A stretch of DNA of 36,495 nucleotides from an uncultured Candidatus Poseidoniales archaeon (GCA_000246735.1 CM001443.1:1391917-1428411), one strand, 5' to 3'; numbered from the stretch's first letter, positions 9,822 through 19,151 are shown. The notes: generated from the sequence alone by a model not told the origin. Translations and numbers: made by a program.

Positions 9822-11879
9822 TCAAGCCACGAGCTTGATGACACGGGCGCAACCAGCGCAGGCAAATCGGAACGGTCGCTCATTGCTGAGCACTGGATTT
9901 GGAGTAGAACATGCGGGACATGGTATGGTTTGTGAGGGCGCTAGGGCCACGGACCCCTCTGGTAACCGAGTCCGTGGACTGGATACTGCAGTGATGAACC
10001 ACAATAGAATTGTGAAAACTACTGCACCGCCAACGAACAAAGATGTGAAGGCGAAGAAGTGGATGAAGGCGATGAGAGGAACAAGCAGTAATTCAAGCGC
10101 AAGCAGGCTTCGGGATTTATTTTTCGACAAACGCAAGGCAACGAAGAGACCGACAAACAATGCGATTCCAACGCCGATTGTGAGAGGCATCGGTGCCGAG
10201 AGTGGGTCAGATGTTGGAACAAAAACAATCGTGAACTTCTCATTTTGGTCGAGCCCCTCAGCATTGATGGTAAGCGTCTCGCCCCAAGGGAATCGGGAGT
10301 GACTCACATCAACGTCTTCAGATTGGAGCGCCGTGGGGCTCATGAAGGCTGAAAAGCCAGAGGACGTGCCCTCCAGTGAAATGTCCACTTGTGACCAAAT
10401 TGGAGTGGTTTGTACAACGACAAAATTCCTAAACAATTCCATTTGTTTCTTACTATCGACAACCTCAACTGTCTTGAACACCAATGAAACGGGGTGATTC
10501 ACCACATCCACCTCACCGTGAAGATCGAGTTTGACTTCAATCGAGTCAAACGCTCTGTACTCTCCGAGCAACTCATCGCTGTCCAGCTTTACACCTTGAG
10601 ACATGAAATACGAATACAATCCTGATGCCGAGCCAGATTTCGATTGCATTTGATTTTCGAATTCATTGACTTCGTTTGCCTCAATAGATCGGCTTGTTCG
10701 GTCATCATCAGTGACTGACCCTTCATCGAAAGCTTGCCAAGCGGGGGACAAATCCGTAACATCATCGCCGATGTGGTCCAACCCCCATCGCATCCAGAAA
10801 GCCATCTCGTCGTCCATTGTGATCGTGGTTTCACGGGTGAGTTGTAAGCCACTACTCCCGCTACCAAGCGCAAACACACCACTCACGGAGAGTTTGCTAC
10901 CATCACCATCGGTTTGTAGGGGTTCATCTGGTGGATAATATGTCCCGGTACCGCCATTTGAATCAAATGTTTCAACAATAAACGTCGTCGTTCCAGAAAG
11001 CATGCTATCGCCCTCTTGCAGGATGAGTTCGACCTTCGCTTCGACAGATTCTTCCCCACCGGAGGCGTCCAGCCATGTCCATGTAATACGAACACCATCA
11101 CCCTGAGAAGTTTCGATTGGATCACCTTCCAGTATAATCCCATTCACTCGCATGTTGAGCGATTCAGAGTTGGATAATATTTTCGTACCCCATGATGAGT
11201 CAATAACCACTGAAAAATAGACTTCTGAGCCTTCCACTTCAGGTTGGAGTAATGTCAGAGACATCAGGGGCATATCTCCTTTGATGACGGAGTCTCTGTC
11301 TTCACTTCCCCATTGGAACTGAAGTTGTGCTTCACCGGTTGGTAAGTTGAACACGACGCTGCGTGCGGTCACTGTGAGGACAACATTGCTTGAAGAGGAA
11401 ATCGAAGTGGCGTCGACATCAATTTCGAATTGTAGCGTCCCCTCTCCTTGCCCAAGAAATGAGTCCGTTGGGCCGGTCTGGGCGGTGTATGTGTGTGAAC
11501 CAATCTGCAAGGATGCCGTTGCATTCACCTGCGCACCTGCTGCGTTGGTGACTTCGTAAGCAATTTCGACTTCCCAAGTTGAAGCAGGGACTGTCCCAGG
11601 CCAAACCTCGGGCAACGACCATGTCCCAACCGTTTCTTCGGACGCCACAGCGGTAGCAATGGTTTTCGTCATGGTTGTTTCAGTCAAATCTTGAATGAAT
11701 GGAGTCAGCGATCCGCTGCTATCGGAGCCCATCAAGTGAAGCGATACGCCGACTGAATCACAGCATACTGTTGTGTCTTCAGCTTGTGCGTATCCAACGA
11801 GCGTGCTGTTCATAGGAGCGAACAAAGCAACCAAAAAAATGGATGCAAAAAGCACTGGACGCCACGACATCATTGTCAC
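9822..11879 (-). CDS. Membrane-anchored surface protein with three C-terminal TM helices and a terminal zinc-ribbon-like domain
   Basis: Signal-like 'MSWRPVLFASIFLVALFAPMNSTLVGYAQAED'; about 550 aa beta-rich ectodomain; TM segments 'IGVGIALFVGLFVALRL', 'LLALELLLVPLIAFIHFFAF', 'FVGGAVVFTILLWFITAV'; C-terminal 'CPACSTPNPVLSNERPFRFACAGCARVIKLVA' (CxxC-x18-CxxC). Confidence 0.75.
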   Translation of the reverse strand: MTMMSWRPVLFASIFLVALFAPMNSTLVGYAQAEDTTVCCDSVGVSLHLMGSDSSGSLTPFIQDLTETTMTKTIATAVASEETVGTWSLPEVWPGTVPASTWEVEIAYEVTNAAGAQVNATASLQIGSHTYTAQTGPTDSFLGQGEGTLQFEIDVDATSISSSSNVVLTVTARSVVFNLPTGEAQLQFQWGSEDRDSVIKGDMPLMSLTLLQPEVEGSEVYFSVVIDSSWGTKILSNSESLNMRVNGIILEGDPIETSQGDGVRITWTWLDASGGEESVEAKVELILQEGDSMLSGTTTFIVETFDSNGGTGTYYPPDEPLQTDGDGSKLSVSGVFALGSGSSGLQLTRETTITMDDEMAFWMRWGLDHIGDDVTDLSPAWQAFDEGSVTDDDRTSRSIEANEVNEFENQMQSKSGSASGLYSYFMSQGVKLDSDELLGEYRAFDSIEVKLDLHGEVDVVNHPVSLVFKTVEVVDSKKQMELFRNFVVVQTTPIWSQVDISLEGTSSGFSAFMSPTALQSEDVDVSHSRFPWGETLTINAEGLDQNEKFTIVFVPTSDPLSAPMPLTIGVGIALFVGLFVALRLSKNKSRSLLALELLLVPLIAFIHFFAFTSLFVGGAVVFTILLWFITAVSSPRTRLPEGSVALAPSQTIPCPACSTPNPVLSNERPFRFACAGCARVIKLVA

Positions 11880-11939
11880 TCAAACCAGACCAAACGCACT
11901 TGGCTCATAACATGCACGATGTTTCGTGAGTTAAAGCAA

Positions 11940-12290
11940 CTAAAGTGCCTTTTCTAAGAGGGCGCCGAGTTCTTTCTCGAACAAGGAGACCACAGCCTCG
12001 CCAACCTCGCCTTGAAGATCGTCAGGAAGCAGACGCAACCCCAGTCGGGTGGCGGCTCGTGTTGCCTTTAATTCAGCATAGACAGTTCGGGCCTTGGTGT
12101 GAAAATAGTAGGCGACAGCCTCTTTGATTTCGGCTTTGAGCTCTGGATCTTCGTCGACCTTTTGGCGGATGTGAGCCTTCAATTCGTCTTTCACAAGGTC
12201 ACGAAAGGCTTCGATAACCAAATCCTCTGTTGACATTAAATCTTGCACTTGGTCGCGAATGCTCCCGGTGAGAAGTCGTTCAATGGCCAT
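11940..12290 (-). CDS. Hypothetical helical protein (about 116 aa; start likely MAIERLL)
   Basis: Open frame 'MAIERLLTGSIRDQVQDLMSTEDLVIEAFRDLVKDELKAHIRQKVDEDPELKAEIKEAVAYYFHTKA...'. The upstream part of the longer ORF (to 12401) overlaps the neighbouring gene out of frame and is unlikely to be coding. Confidence 0.6.
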   Translation of the reverse strand: MAIERLLTGSIRDQVQDLMSTEDLVIEAFRDLVKDELKAHIRQKVDEDPELKAEIKEAVAYYFHTKARTVYAELKATRAATRLGLRLLPDDLQGEVGEAVVSLFEKELGALLEKAL

Positions 12291-12315
12291 GATGCATCCA
12301 AGGGGCGTGCTGGTT

Positions 12316-13251
12316 TCAATCCGTCGATGCTCTCGAGGGTTCGAAAGCCCCGTGAACGATGAAAAAATCCGCCAACTTAGAGGCATGAACTTTTGCTGCA
12401 TCGGCCTCTTTCGGCCATGCTGCCATCGCGGTGTGAAGTTGACTTACAACATCCACTGGATGATCTGCGATCAGTAAGCGATGCCAAATGAGTTCTTCGA
12501 GTCGAGGTGTTGAGAGATTGGAATCCGTGAGGCAAGGCAAGACAAGTTCCGAGAGGGCTTGTGTGCGGGCGTCGACATCCATGGATGGCCAGGCCTTCGT
12601 AAGGCGTTGGAGCATCCGTTCTGAAAGATTAGGAATCATATCGTTCGAGGGAGATGGTACATCTGGAAGAGCAACCACCCGGAAGGACCCCTCTTCGCTT
12701 AAAACGTCCCGAATGGATGTATGAACGGGATCAAACGTCGTGTCAAGGGCTTCTCGTAACCACAATCCTGAGCCAGCAAAGGGTCGGAGGCGGCGCACAC
12801 GTTGTCCGTTGGGGGCAAGTGCAGAAGCAATCGCTGCACATTGAGCTACCACATCGAGGGCCCCTTGGCGTGCATTCTTGCTTGTACCAAGTCGAACGCT
12901 CACCGAAAGTGGAGTGATGTGGGTGGGTGAACGTTGTTTGATGTCCTCGATAGCCCACGTATCCTCGAACGGGTCGAGAAACACAAGGCACCCTCCATCC
13001 ACTTGCTGTGGTTGAACCACTTCGTCCCGTGGGAGGGTACGATGAGGCGGCATAAATCGGCGAACATACGGCAGCCCAAGATCCAAACAAGCCGCTTCGA
13101 TGAACCCCAAACTTAGGACGCCTGCGGCATCTGCGGGTGCATGGATGTGAATCTGCGACGCCGTTCGCATCGTCTCACAAATAGCCTCGATGACCGAGCG
13201 TATGTCATCGAATGGTGCAGAGGCGAGCATGTCCTTCATTGTCGCCACCAC
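12316..13251 (-). CDS. Putative truncated/degenerate RecJ (DHH)/Cdc45-like protein
   Basis: 311 aa directly downstream of rps15, the position commonly held by a RecJ-like gene in euryarchaea. 'IHIHAPADAAGVLSLGFIEAACLDLGLPYVRRF' resembles RecJ motif I; 'GGCLVFLDPFEDT' resembles motif II; 'WLREALDTTFDPVHTSI' resembles the archaeal RecJ 'RYTxDPYIPGI' region. No DHH triplet. Confidence 0.5.
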   Translation of the reverse strand: MVATMKDMLASAPFDDIRSVIEAICETMRTASQIHIHAPADAAGVLSLGFIEAACLDLGLPYVRRFMPPHRTLPRDEVVQPQQVDGGCLVFLDPFEDTWAIEDIKQRSPTHITPLSVSVRLGTSKNARQGALDVVAQCAAIASALAPNGQRVRRLRPFAGSGLWLREALDTTFDPVHTSIRDVLSEEGSFRVVALPDVPSPSNDMIPNLSERMLQRLTKAWPSMDVDARTQALSELVLPCLTDSNLSTPRLEELIWHRLLIADHPVDVVSQLHTAMAAWPKEADAAKVHASKLADFFIVHGAFEPSRASTD

Positions 13252-13306
13252 ACATAAGCAAAGGGTGGCTGTTCATCAGCCTACCGAGTGAAACGATCGG
13301 AAGACT

Positions 13307-13765
13307 TCACTCGACCATGAGTCGGAGTTCGTCTCGCTTGTATCGCCAGTCAGATGGCAAGCGGCCTTCACCGATGTAGTAGTTCGACAAACGGCGAATC
13401 TTTGATTCGGTGATTTCGAGAGAACGCTTGTTGTGCAAGTCCTTGTGGTTGCCGCTTCCCAAGTGGTTGATGATGGCGACTGCTTGGCGCATGAGGTTCA
13501 TCATGTCCTCTGGGTAGGTTCCACCGATGTCGTTCTCAGTGAGAACAGCGCCGATGCGCTTTCCGAGCACAAGTCGAACGTTAGGGACAGCGTGTTGGTC
13601 CCGAAGAATGGTGCCGATTTCTGCGGTCGAGTGACCAGCTTTTCCGAGGTCGAGAATGAGTTCTGTAACGGCTTTTGCATCGGTGTTTGACCACTCTGGT
13701 GCTTCGCTTACAAACGGCTTGTTTGAACCGCTCTTTCCTTTGCGTGACTTGTACATACGTGCCAT
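13307..13765 (-). CDS. rps15: 30S ribosomal protein S15 (archaeal S15P/S13E)
   Basis: 'MARMYKSRKGKSGSNKPF...PEWSNTDAKAVTELILDLGKAGHSTAEIGTILRDQHAVPNVRLVLGKRIGAVL...DLHNKRSLEITESKIRRLSNYYIGEGRLPSDWRYKRDELRLMVE' matches archaeal/eukaryal S15/S13 architecture. Confidence 0.96.
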   Translation of the reverse strand: MARMYKSRKGKSGSNKPFVSEAPEWSNTDAKAVTELILDLGKAGHSTAEIGTILRDQHAVPNVRLVLGKRIGAVLTENDIGGTYPEDMMNLMRQAVAIINHLGSGNHKDLHNKRSLEITESKIRRLSNYYIGEGRLPSDWRYKRDELRLMVE

Positions 13766-13878
13766 AAGGACATCTCCAAGGAAAACGGCGACTTGTCACC
13801 CCTTCTTAATCGCTCCGCTTGTTCCCAACGCAACGTGATGTTGAGAAACGATTTACTGCTCAGCCGTAGGTCAACAAT

Positions 13879-15726
13879 TCACAGACGCTGATGCGACTTA
13901 GCGAGGCGCCCCGGAGTGGTTGGCCACTCCCACCCGGGCGCATGTGCCCGAGCGAGTCCGAGGACCTTTCCGGCTTGATACACAAGCAGGTCAGCCCCGT
14001 TTCGAATGGCGGGGTCAAACGAGTCAACAATTGCCCCAAAAATATCTCCTTTCCATGTCACACCTTCCTTGAGGTGAACCTCGGGGAGTGCCTTGGTGTC
14101 AGCCAGGGTGGTCACAACCGCCTTTGAGAGAGAAAAACCACCACGATCGATGGACCAAAGCGCCACCTGCTTCCCGTTCGCCTCCAAGCGATACCGAGGA
14201 GGTTTGCCACGAACCTTGAGATCAGTGACCCATTCGTCACTGCTCATGTTTTTCCTTGCCACACTTGCAAAGGTATCAAGGAGCATCCGTTCATTCTTTC
14301 GCCCACGTGCACTGAATTCATCGACTGCTGCACGCACTGCTTCCGTAAGGCGTTCGAGCGCATCATGGCTTCCAGCACCTTGGCCTTGGCGAGTGTCCAC
14401 AATTGGGATTGATGGGTGCTCGAGCGCCATTCCGGAGTGGTTGATGATGCGCTTGTATTGATGTCGATCGACCAAGCGGGCGAACATGCGTACGATTCTG
14501 GCCTCTTCGTCGCCAGTCCAATCGCCAGTTACGGGGACATCATAGTGGGCAGCTGGCCACACTTCTTCCAAATCCCGAGGTACCAATCCAAGCGGCGATG
14601 TAACCATCACTTCGTGGCAGGCACTAGTCCCAATAGCACGAATGAATCGTCCATGGGATTTCGATAGGCGATACGGTTTACGTGCTGAGCAGGGCAGGAG
14701 GACGAGAATTGTGTCCAAACCATCCGGCGCTTGGTAAGCCTCGCTCATGAAAGCCTCCCAATCGGTGATGAGAGGGTCGGTCTGAATTGATGCACTGTGA
14801 CAAGGGAATGAGTGTGTTCGCGCGACATGCGAGGTCAACAGTCCGTCAACGGTCGCACAGAGCGCATCATGGCGTCGCAAATGCTCGACCGAACGAGCGC
14901 TGTTCAGCGATTGGCGATCTACAAGAGCTCGCATTTGGTCGCTTACCATGGCCGCACGTACTTCAGCGATTGATGACTCCCAATGCTGAACTTGCTTGTC
15001 CATCGAAGCATCTTCACCCATCGTAGGCACACAATGTCGGGGACCTTGGGCAGTCAATAGCACGCCTGCTGCTGCTGCTTGCCGACTTCGAGAAAGATCG
15101 AACAAATCGACACCAAACCAAGTCAAGAGAGCAACATTGTCTGGCCCCCCAAGTCCGGGAGTCCATAAGAGCGCACCAGGAAAACGGCGTTTGAGCACGG
15201 TGATGGCTTCGACGAGCCGCCCCGGTTGGGCCGCCAGTTGCAGGGCGTCAACAAGGACCACAACATCTGGGAGCAACTCAGGGTCCATCAACGAATCATC
15301 ATGATTGAGTCGTTGCCAAGATACGGGGAGGAGTTGGGAAGTGCCGGCAGCCTCACCAGCGTCTGCTTCTTCGAGCGAGGGAGGAAGGACATGGCCGACA
15401 GACACCTCATAGGAAGGACCGATGGTTTCGAAATTGGGTGGGCAAAGTGGCAACCTGCCATTCAATGTGAGGGTGGAAGGAATTGCTGTTGTGCTGGTGG
15501 ATGTGAATGGAGCCAATGTAGCATCCACTTCGGGATCGCCTTCCAACAAAATGAGGGCAGGCGTGTAGGCCTGTGGGTTCTTTCGGTCACCCAAACCCCA
15601 CATCCGAGCAAAGCGGTGTCGAGCGAGTACACTTCGGCCCAAACCTTCGCCCATGGTTTGGCCTGCGGCCTTTGCTTCTTGAAAGATTGGAAGCAAATCG
15701 TGCCTTAAGTTGAAAGCAAGTTCCAC
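13879..15726 (-). CDS. arcS: Archaeosine synthase ArcS-like (TGT-paralog, C-terminal PUA)
   Basis: 'LLPCSARKPYRLSKSHGRFIRAI' matches the ArcS PCSxxKPYxxSxSH motif; 'EVMVTSPLGLVPRDLEEVWPAAHYDVPVTGDW' follows; the C-terminus 'KGDIFGAIVDSFDPAIRNGADLLVYQAGKVLGLARA' is PUA-like. Confidence 0.85.
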   Translation of the reverse strand: MELAFNLRHDLLPIFQEAKAAGQTMGEGLGRSVLARHRFARMWGLGDRKNPQAYTPALILLEGDPEVDATLAPFTSTSTTAIPSTLTLNGRLPLCPPNFETIGPSYEVSVGHVLPPSLEEADAGEAAGTSQLLPVSWQRLNHDDSLMDPELLPDVVVLVDALQLAAQPGRLVEAITVLKRRFPGALLWTPGLGGPDNVALLTWFGVDLFDLSRSRQAAAAGVLLTAQGPRHCVPTMGEDASMDKQVQHWESSIAEVRAAMVSDQMRALVDRQSLNSARSVEHLRRHDALCATVDGLLTSHVARTHSFPCHSASIQTDPLITDWEAFMSEAYQAPDGLDTILVLLPCSARKPYRLSKSHGRFIRAIGTSACHEVMVTSPLGLVPRDLEEVWPAAHYDVPVTGDWTGDEEARIVRMFARLVDRHQYKRIINHSGMALEHPSIPIVDTRQGQGAGSHDALERLTEAVRAAVDEFSARGRKNERMLLDTFASVARKNMSSDEWVTDLKVRGKPPRYRLEANGKQVALWSIDRGGFSLSKAVVTTLADTKALPEVHLKEGVTWKGDIFGAIVDSFDPAIRNGADLLVYQAGKVLGLARAHAPGWEWPTTPGRLAKSHQRL

Positions 15727-15738
15727 GCACCCAAGACC

Positions 15739-16764
15739 ATGCAGGGGTTGAAATCATCGCTTTGCGCAATGGGTTTGCTCTTCATTGTGTTCACGATGAA
15801 CATGACAGTACCAACGGCAGGTGCAGAAGACGGGACCTCCCTAAATGGCACAGAGACCATCCGTGATGGACGCATCATCAGTGTGTTGACAATCCCTGAC
15901 CAAACCTATGAGCGGACATGGAGCATCAATGCTGGGGAATGGGCAAGCGTGACAAGTGAATGCGACCAATGCTCGGTCACGCTCAACGTCGATGGATTGG
16001 ATCACGACGCCTCGACACCAGTGGCAGTCCAAGCATCCGCGAATGGAACCGCTGCAATGACCATCACTTCACCGGTGTCGGAACTTGTCAGTTACTCACT
16101 CATTGAAACCATCCATGAAGTCAACCCTACAATTCGGCCAAGCCCGGGTGAAGCAATCGTAAGTAAACCGGTGTGGCAATGCAATCATACGACTGCATGC
16201 TCAATGGTGGACATCGGCCTCGAAGCCGTCCCCTCTACAGAATTCACTGATGCTGAATTCCTTCTCGGTGTGCTTGAGGACGGCCATGCAGAGTACATCG
16301 CCGTTCCAGTGAGCGAAGGTGACACGCTTGAATTGCAAATTCTCCACGCGACCGCAGACATAGAAGTCGAAGTGTTCATGCAAACAGACACCGAAGTGCA
16401 CCTGAATCAAAGCCTTGCTCAACCGATGGCACTTGAGACAAATGCCCGCCCTGATGAAGCCTATTGGCATGCAGAAGATCAAGGGCGATTCATTCTCAAG
16501 GTGAGCACACAATCACCAACCTCTGCGTTTGCCATCAAACAAGTCCTACATGCATCAACCGCTGCGTCCCACATGCTCAACCTTAGCGAGCAGACGATGA
16601 TCAACGGTTACCACGAAGCAACTGTCATCATCGAAACCACGGACACTGCGACCCTGAATGTTCAGGCACTGCATCGAAATGTGACGGCTCAAATCCAGCA
16701 ATTAGTGGATGGGGCATGGCTCTCTGCAACGCAGTGGTGTTCGATGCGAGTGCTATGCAAATGA
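15739..16764 (+). CDS. N-terminal part of a secreted/surface protein (signal peptide plus beta-rich ectodomain), apparently frameshifted relative to the next ORF
   Basis: Signal-like 'SSLCAMGLLFIVFTMNMTVPTAGAED'; sequence becomes non-protein-like just before the stop ('...SATQWCSMRVLCK*') where frame 3 continues. Confidence 0.7.
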   Translation: MQGLKSSLCAMGLLFIVFTMNMTVPTAGAEDGTSLNGTETIRDGRIISVLTIPDQTYERTWSINAGEWASVTSECDQCSVTLNVDGLDHDASTPVAVQASANGTAAMTITSPVSELVSYSLIETIHEVNPTIRPSPGEAIVSKPVWQCNHTTACSMVDIGLEAVPSTEFTDAEFLLGVLEDGHAEYIAVPVSEGDTLELQILHATADIEVEVFMQTDTEVHLNQSLAQPMALETNARPDEAYWHAEDQGRFILKVSTQSPTSAFAIKQVLHASTAASHMLNLSEQTMINGYHEATVIIETTDTATLNVQALHRNVTAQIQQLVDGAWLSATQWCSMRVLCK

Positions 16765-17966
16765 TTTACCCATATCCAAATGCTTCCGCTTTCCAAATCA
16801 AGATGCACGGTGAGCGATTTGCCATCGAAGTTGGAAGCACTGGGTTCAGCGATATGGGTTCGATGGTCGAAGCACCCTCGCAATTACCAACAAATTCCAT
16901 GACAAGCAATGAATCATGGCCGTCGCTTGCAATGGATACAGAACCCATCGAAGGTGAACTTACCCTCGCAATCCACGACACCGCAGATGTTTTCAAAATC
17001 GAGGTGAATGGGTATGAAGACTCAATTTATCTGATTCAAGTGAAGCTGATGAGCAACCATTTGGAGCACCTCCAACTTGACATGTGGGAAATGGACCAAG
17101 CAATCTGGGAAGCCGTGGACACACGGAATGCACACATCATCAATGGAAAGATTATGACGGCTCTGGAATTACCACCAGGCACCCATTTCGTCAGGGTATC
17201 ACACGTGGATGTGGCCAATGCAACCAACCACACATGGGGTTCCCAAGTGGCCCCAGTGAATTACATGATCTCCACCGCTTCTGAAATGATTGAAGAAGGC
17301 TATGCACCATACTTCCCACCAGATGATGACACGGTCAAATGGGGTGAAGTCGCTCGTTGGTTCATGGGGCTTCTCTTCTTGGCACCGTGCCTTTACTTTG
17401 CCGTGATCTTTTCCTCCAATCGAAAGCGAGCGATGGAAATGTCACTCAAGACTGAGCAACTTGCTTGGTTCAAGCATCAGATGGATTCTGGTGGAGCTCA
17501 ACCGAATACCTTGCGAAAGTCACTTGACAAGTCATTGCAAGCCATTGCGCAATTGGATTGGTCAACAGCATGCACAACGTGGGGATCACCAGACGGCCAA
17601 CATCGTACAGAAGGCGTCGCCATGGCAGCCTGGATCCTCGACCCGCGGCTCGCCAAGACAGATGGCGGCTTACCAATCATGGTTGGTATCCATGTCCTCA
17701 AGGGCAATTGGGAACTCGCAGCACTCCGTTTGGACGCACCCGAGGGCCAGCCTTGGGAAGTCGTCAATGTAGAACCACGGTTCTTACATCGAGGCGAAGA
17801 AATCTTCCTCGACACAATGCGAGAAGGCAACATCACCTTCCTAACCCTCGAAATTCGTGGCCAGTCTGACGCAGTTGATGTGGAATTAAACGGTCGTTCT
17901 GATGGCCAACCAACGGCAGCACGCATGCCGCAAGCGTTGTTGTTGAGGTCACAAAGCGAAGAGTGA
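16716..17966 (+). CDS. C-terminal part of the same surface protein (ectodomain, TM helix, cytoplasmic domain)
   Basis: No signal peptide at its own N-terminus but a beta-rich region followed by TM 'WGEVARWFMGLLFLAPCLYFAVIF' and positively charged 'SSNRKRAMEM', implying an exported N-terminus supplied by the upstream ORF. Confidence 0.7.
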   Translation: MALCNAVVFDASAMQMIYPYPNASAFQIKMHGERFAIEVGSTGFSDMGSMVEAPSQLPTNSMTSNESWPSLAMDTEPIEGELTLAIHDTADVFKIEVNGYEDSIYLIQVKLMSNHLEHLQLDMWEMDQAIWEAVDTRNAHIINGKIMTALELPPGTHFVRVSHVDVANATNHTWGSQVAPVNYMISTASEMIEEGYAPYFPPDDDTVKWGEVARWFMGLLFLAPCLYFAVIFSSNRKRAMEMSLKTEQLAWFKHQMDSGGAQPNTLRKSLDKSLQAIAQLDWSTACTTWGSPDGQHRTEGVAMAAWILDPRLAKTDGGLPIMVGIHVLKGNWELAALRLDAPEGQPWEVVNVEPRFLHRGEEIFLDTMREGNITFLTLEIRGQSDAVDVELNGRSDGQPTAARMPQALLLRSQSEE

Positions 17967-19088
17967 TCACGAGCGTCGTTCTTTGGCGTCTTGCTTAATC
18001 CGCTCGATCATGTCATTTGGCGCAAGTGCCTCTTTGACCTCTTGAAGTGCCTTCTTTGTCTTCTTGTTGACTTTCTTCGGCATGTGAAGTTTAACCAAGA
18101 CAATGATGTCACCACGCCCACCTGAGCGTCGACCGGGCAATCCTCGCTTGCGGATTTCCAGTGTTTCACCAGAGTTTGTACCAGATGGAATTTTGATGGT
18201 CAAATCTTTACCGTCGAGATGCTCAAGGGTGATCGAAGTTCCAAGAACTAAGTCCGCATACCCAAGAGGGAGGGACATGATCAAGTCCGGACCAGAACGT
18301 TCGAACCATGGATGTTCCTCGACTTCAATCTCGATGAACAAATCGCCTTGTTGACCTTTGCCTTGTGGCGCAGGGGCGCCGCGCCCACGCATGCGCAAAC
18401 GAGTTCCTTCCTCCGCACCTGCAGGAATGGAAAATCGTAAGGTCGTAGCCTTGGTTGTTTGACCCGTACCGTCACATGGCGAACAGGAGACGGCTGACAT
18501 TTGCCCCACTCCATTACATGTTGGGCATTCACGCACAACATCCTGCACAAATGGCCCAACTTGCTGGCGCATTCTGACCCTGCCTTGGCCGTTGCAATCG
18601 CTGCAGTTTTTCGTTTCGCCACCTTCTGCACCGGTGCCGCCGCATGGCTCGCATTGAGTCGGTAAATCCAATTCAATTTCTTCAGTGCTACCGTTGTAAA
18701 TATCGAGGAGACGAACGGTGTGGATGATTCGTATGTCGTTGCCTCGACGGCGGTTTGATCGGCCACCACCACCGCCGAACATGCTCGAAAAGAAATCTCC
18801 ACCGAGGATGTCTTCAAGGTTAATGTTGAAGCCGCCACCACCAAATCCGCCAAAGGGTGAACCGGATGGACCGTTGTGCCCAAAGCGGTCGTACTGCGCA
18901 CGCTTCTCGGCATCGGAGAGGACGGCGTATGCCTCTTGAATTTCCTTGAATTTATCTTCAGCATTTTCTTCTGTGCTGCGATCAGGATGGTATTTTCGAG
19001 CGAGGCTCCGAAAGGCATTCTTGAGGTCGCTTTCGCTTGCTGATTTCTCAACGCCGAGAACTTCGTAATAGTCACGCTTGTCAGACAT
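17967..19088 (-). CDS. dnaJ: Chaperone DnaJ (type A, J domain plus four CxxCxGxG zinc repeats)
   Basis: 'RDYYEVLGVEKSASESDLKNAFRSLARKYHPDRS' with HPD; Gly/Phe-rich linker; 'CEPCGGTGAEGG', 'CSDCNGQGRV', 'CPTCNGVGQM', 'CSPCDGTGQT'. ORF extends to 19097. Confidence 0.96.
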   Translation of the reverse strand: MSDKRDYYEVLGVEKSASESDLKNAFRSLARKYHPDRSTEENAEDKFKEIQEAYAVLSDAEKRAQYDRFGHNGPSGSPFGGFGGGGFNINLEDILGGDFFSSMFGGGGGRSNRRRGNDIRIIHTVRLLDIYNGSTEEIELDLPTQCEPCGGTGAEGGETKNCSDCNGQGRVRMRQQVGPFVQDVVRECPTCNGVGQMSAVSCSPCDGTGQTTKATTLRFSIPAGAEEGTRLRMRGRGAPAPQGKGQQGDLFIEIEVEEHPWFERSGPDLIMSLPLGYADLVLGTSITLEHLDGKDLTIKIPSGTNSGETLEIRKRGLPGRRSGGRGDIIVLVKLHMPKKVNKKTKKALQEVKEALAPNDMIERIKQDAKERRS

Positions 19089-19151
19089 CACCATCACCCA
19101 ATACGCAAGCCTAACGGAGGACCTCTTTCAACTTCTCGTCAAAGAAGGGCT

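Noticed and set aside
12291-12401. N-terminal extension of the 153-aa ORF (MQQKFMPLSW...)
   Set aside because: Overlaps the RecJ/Cdc45-like gene out of frame; MAIERLL at 12290 is the better start.
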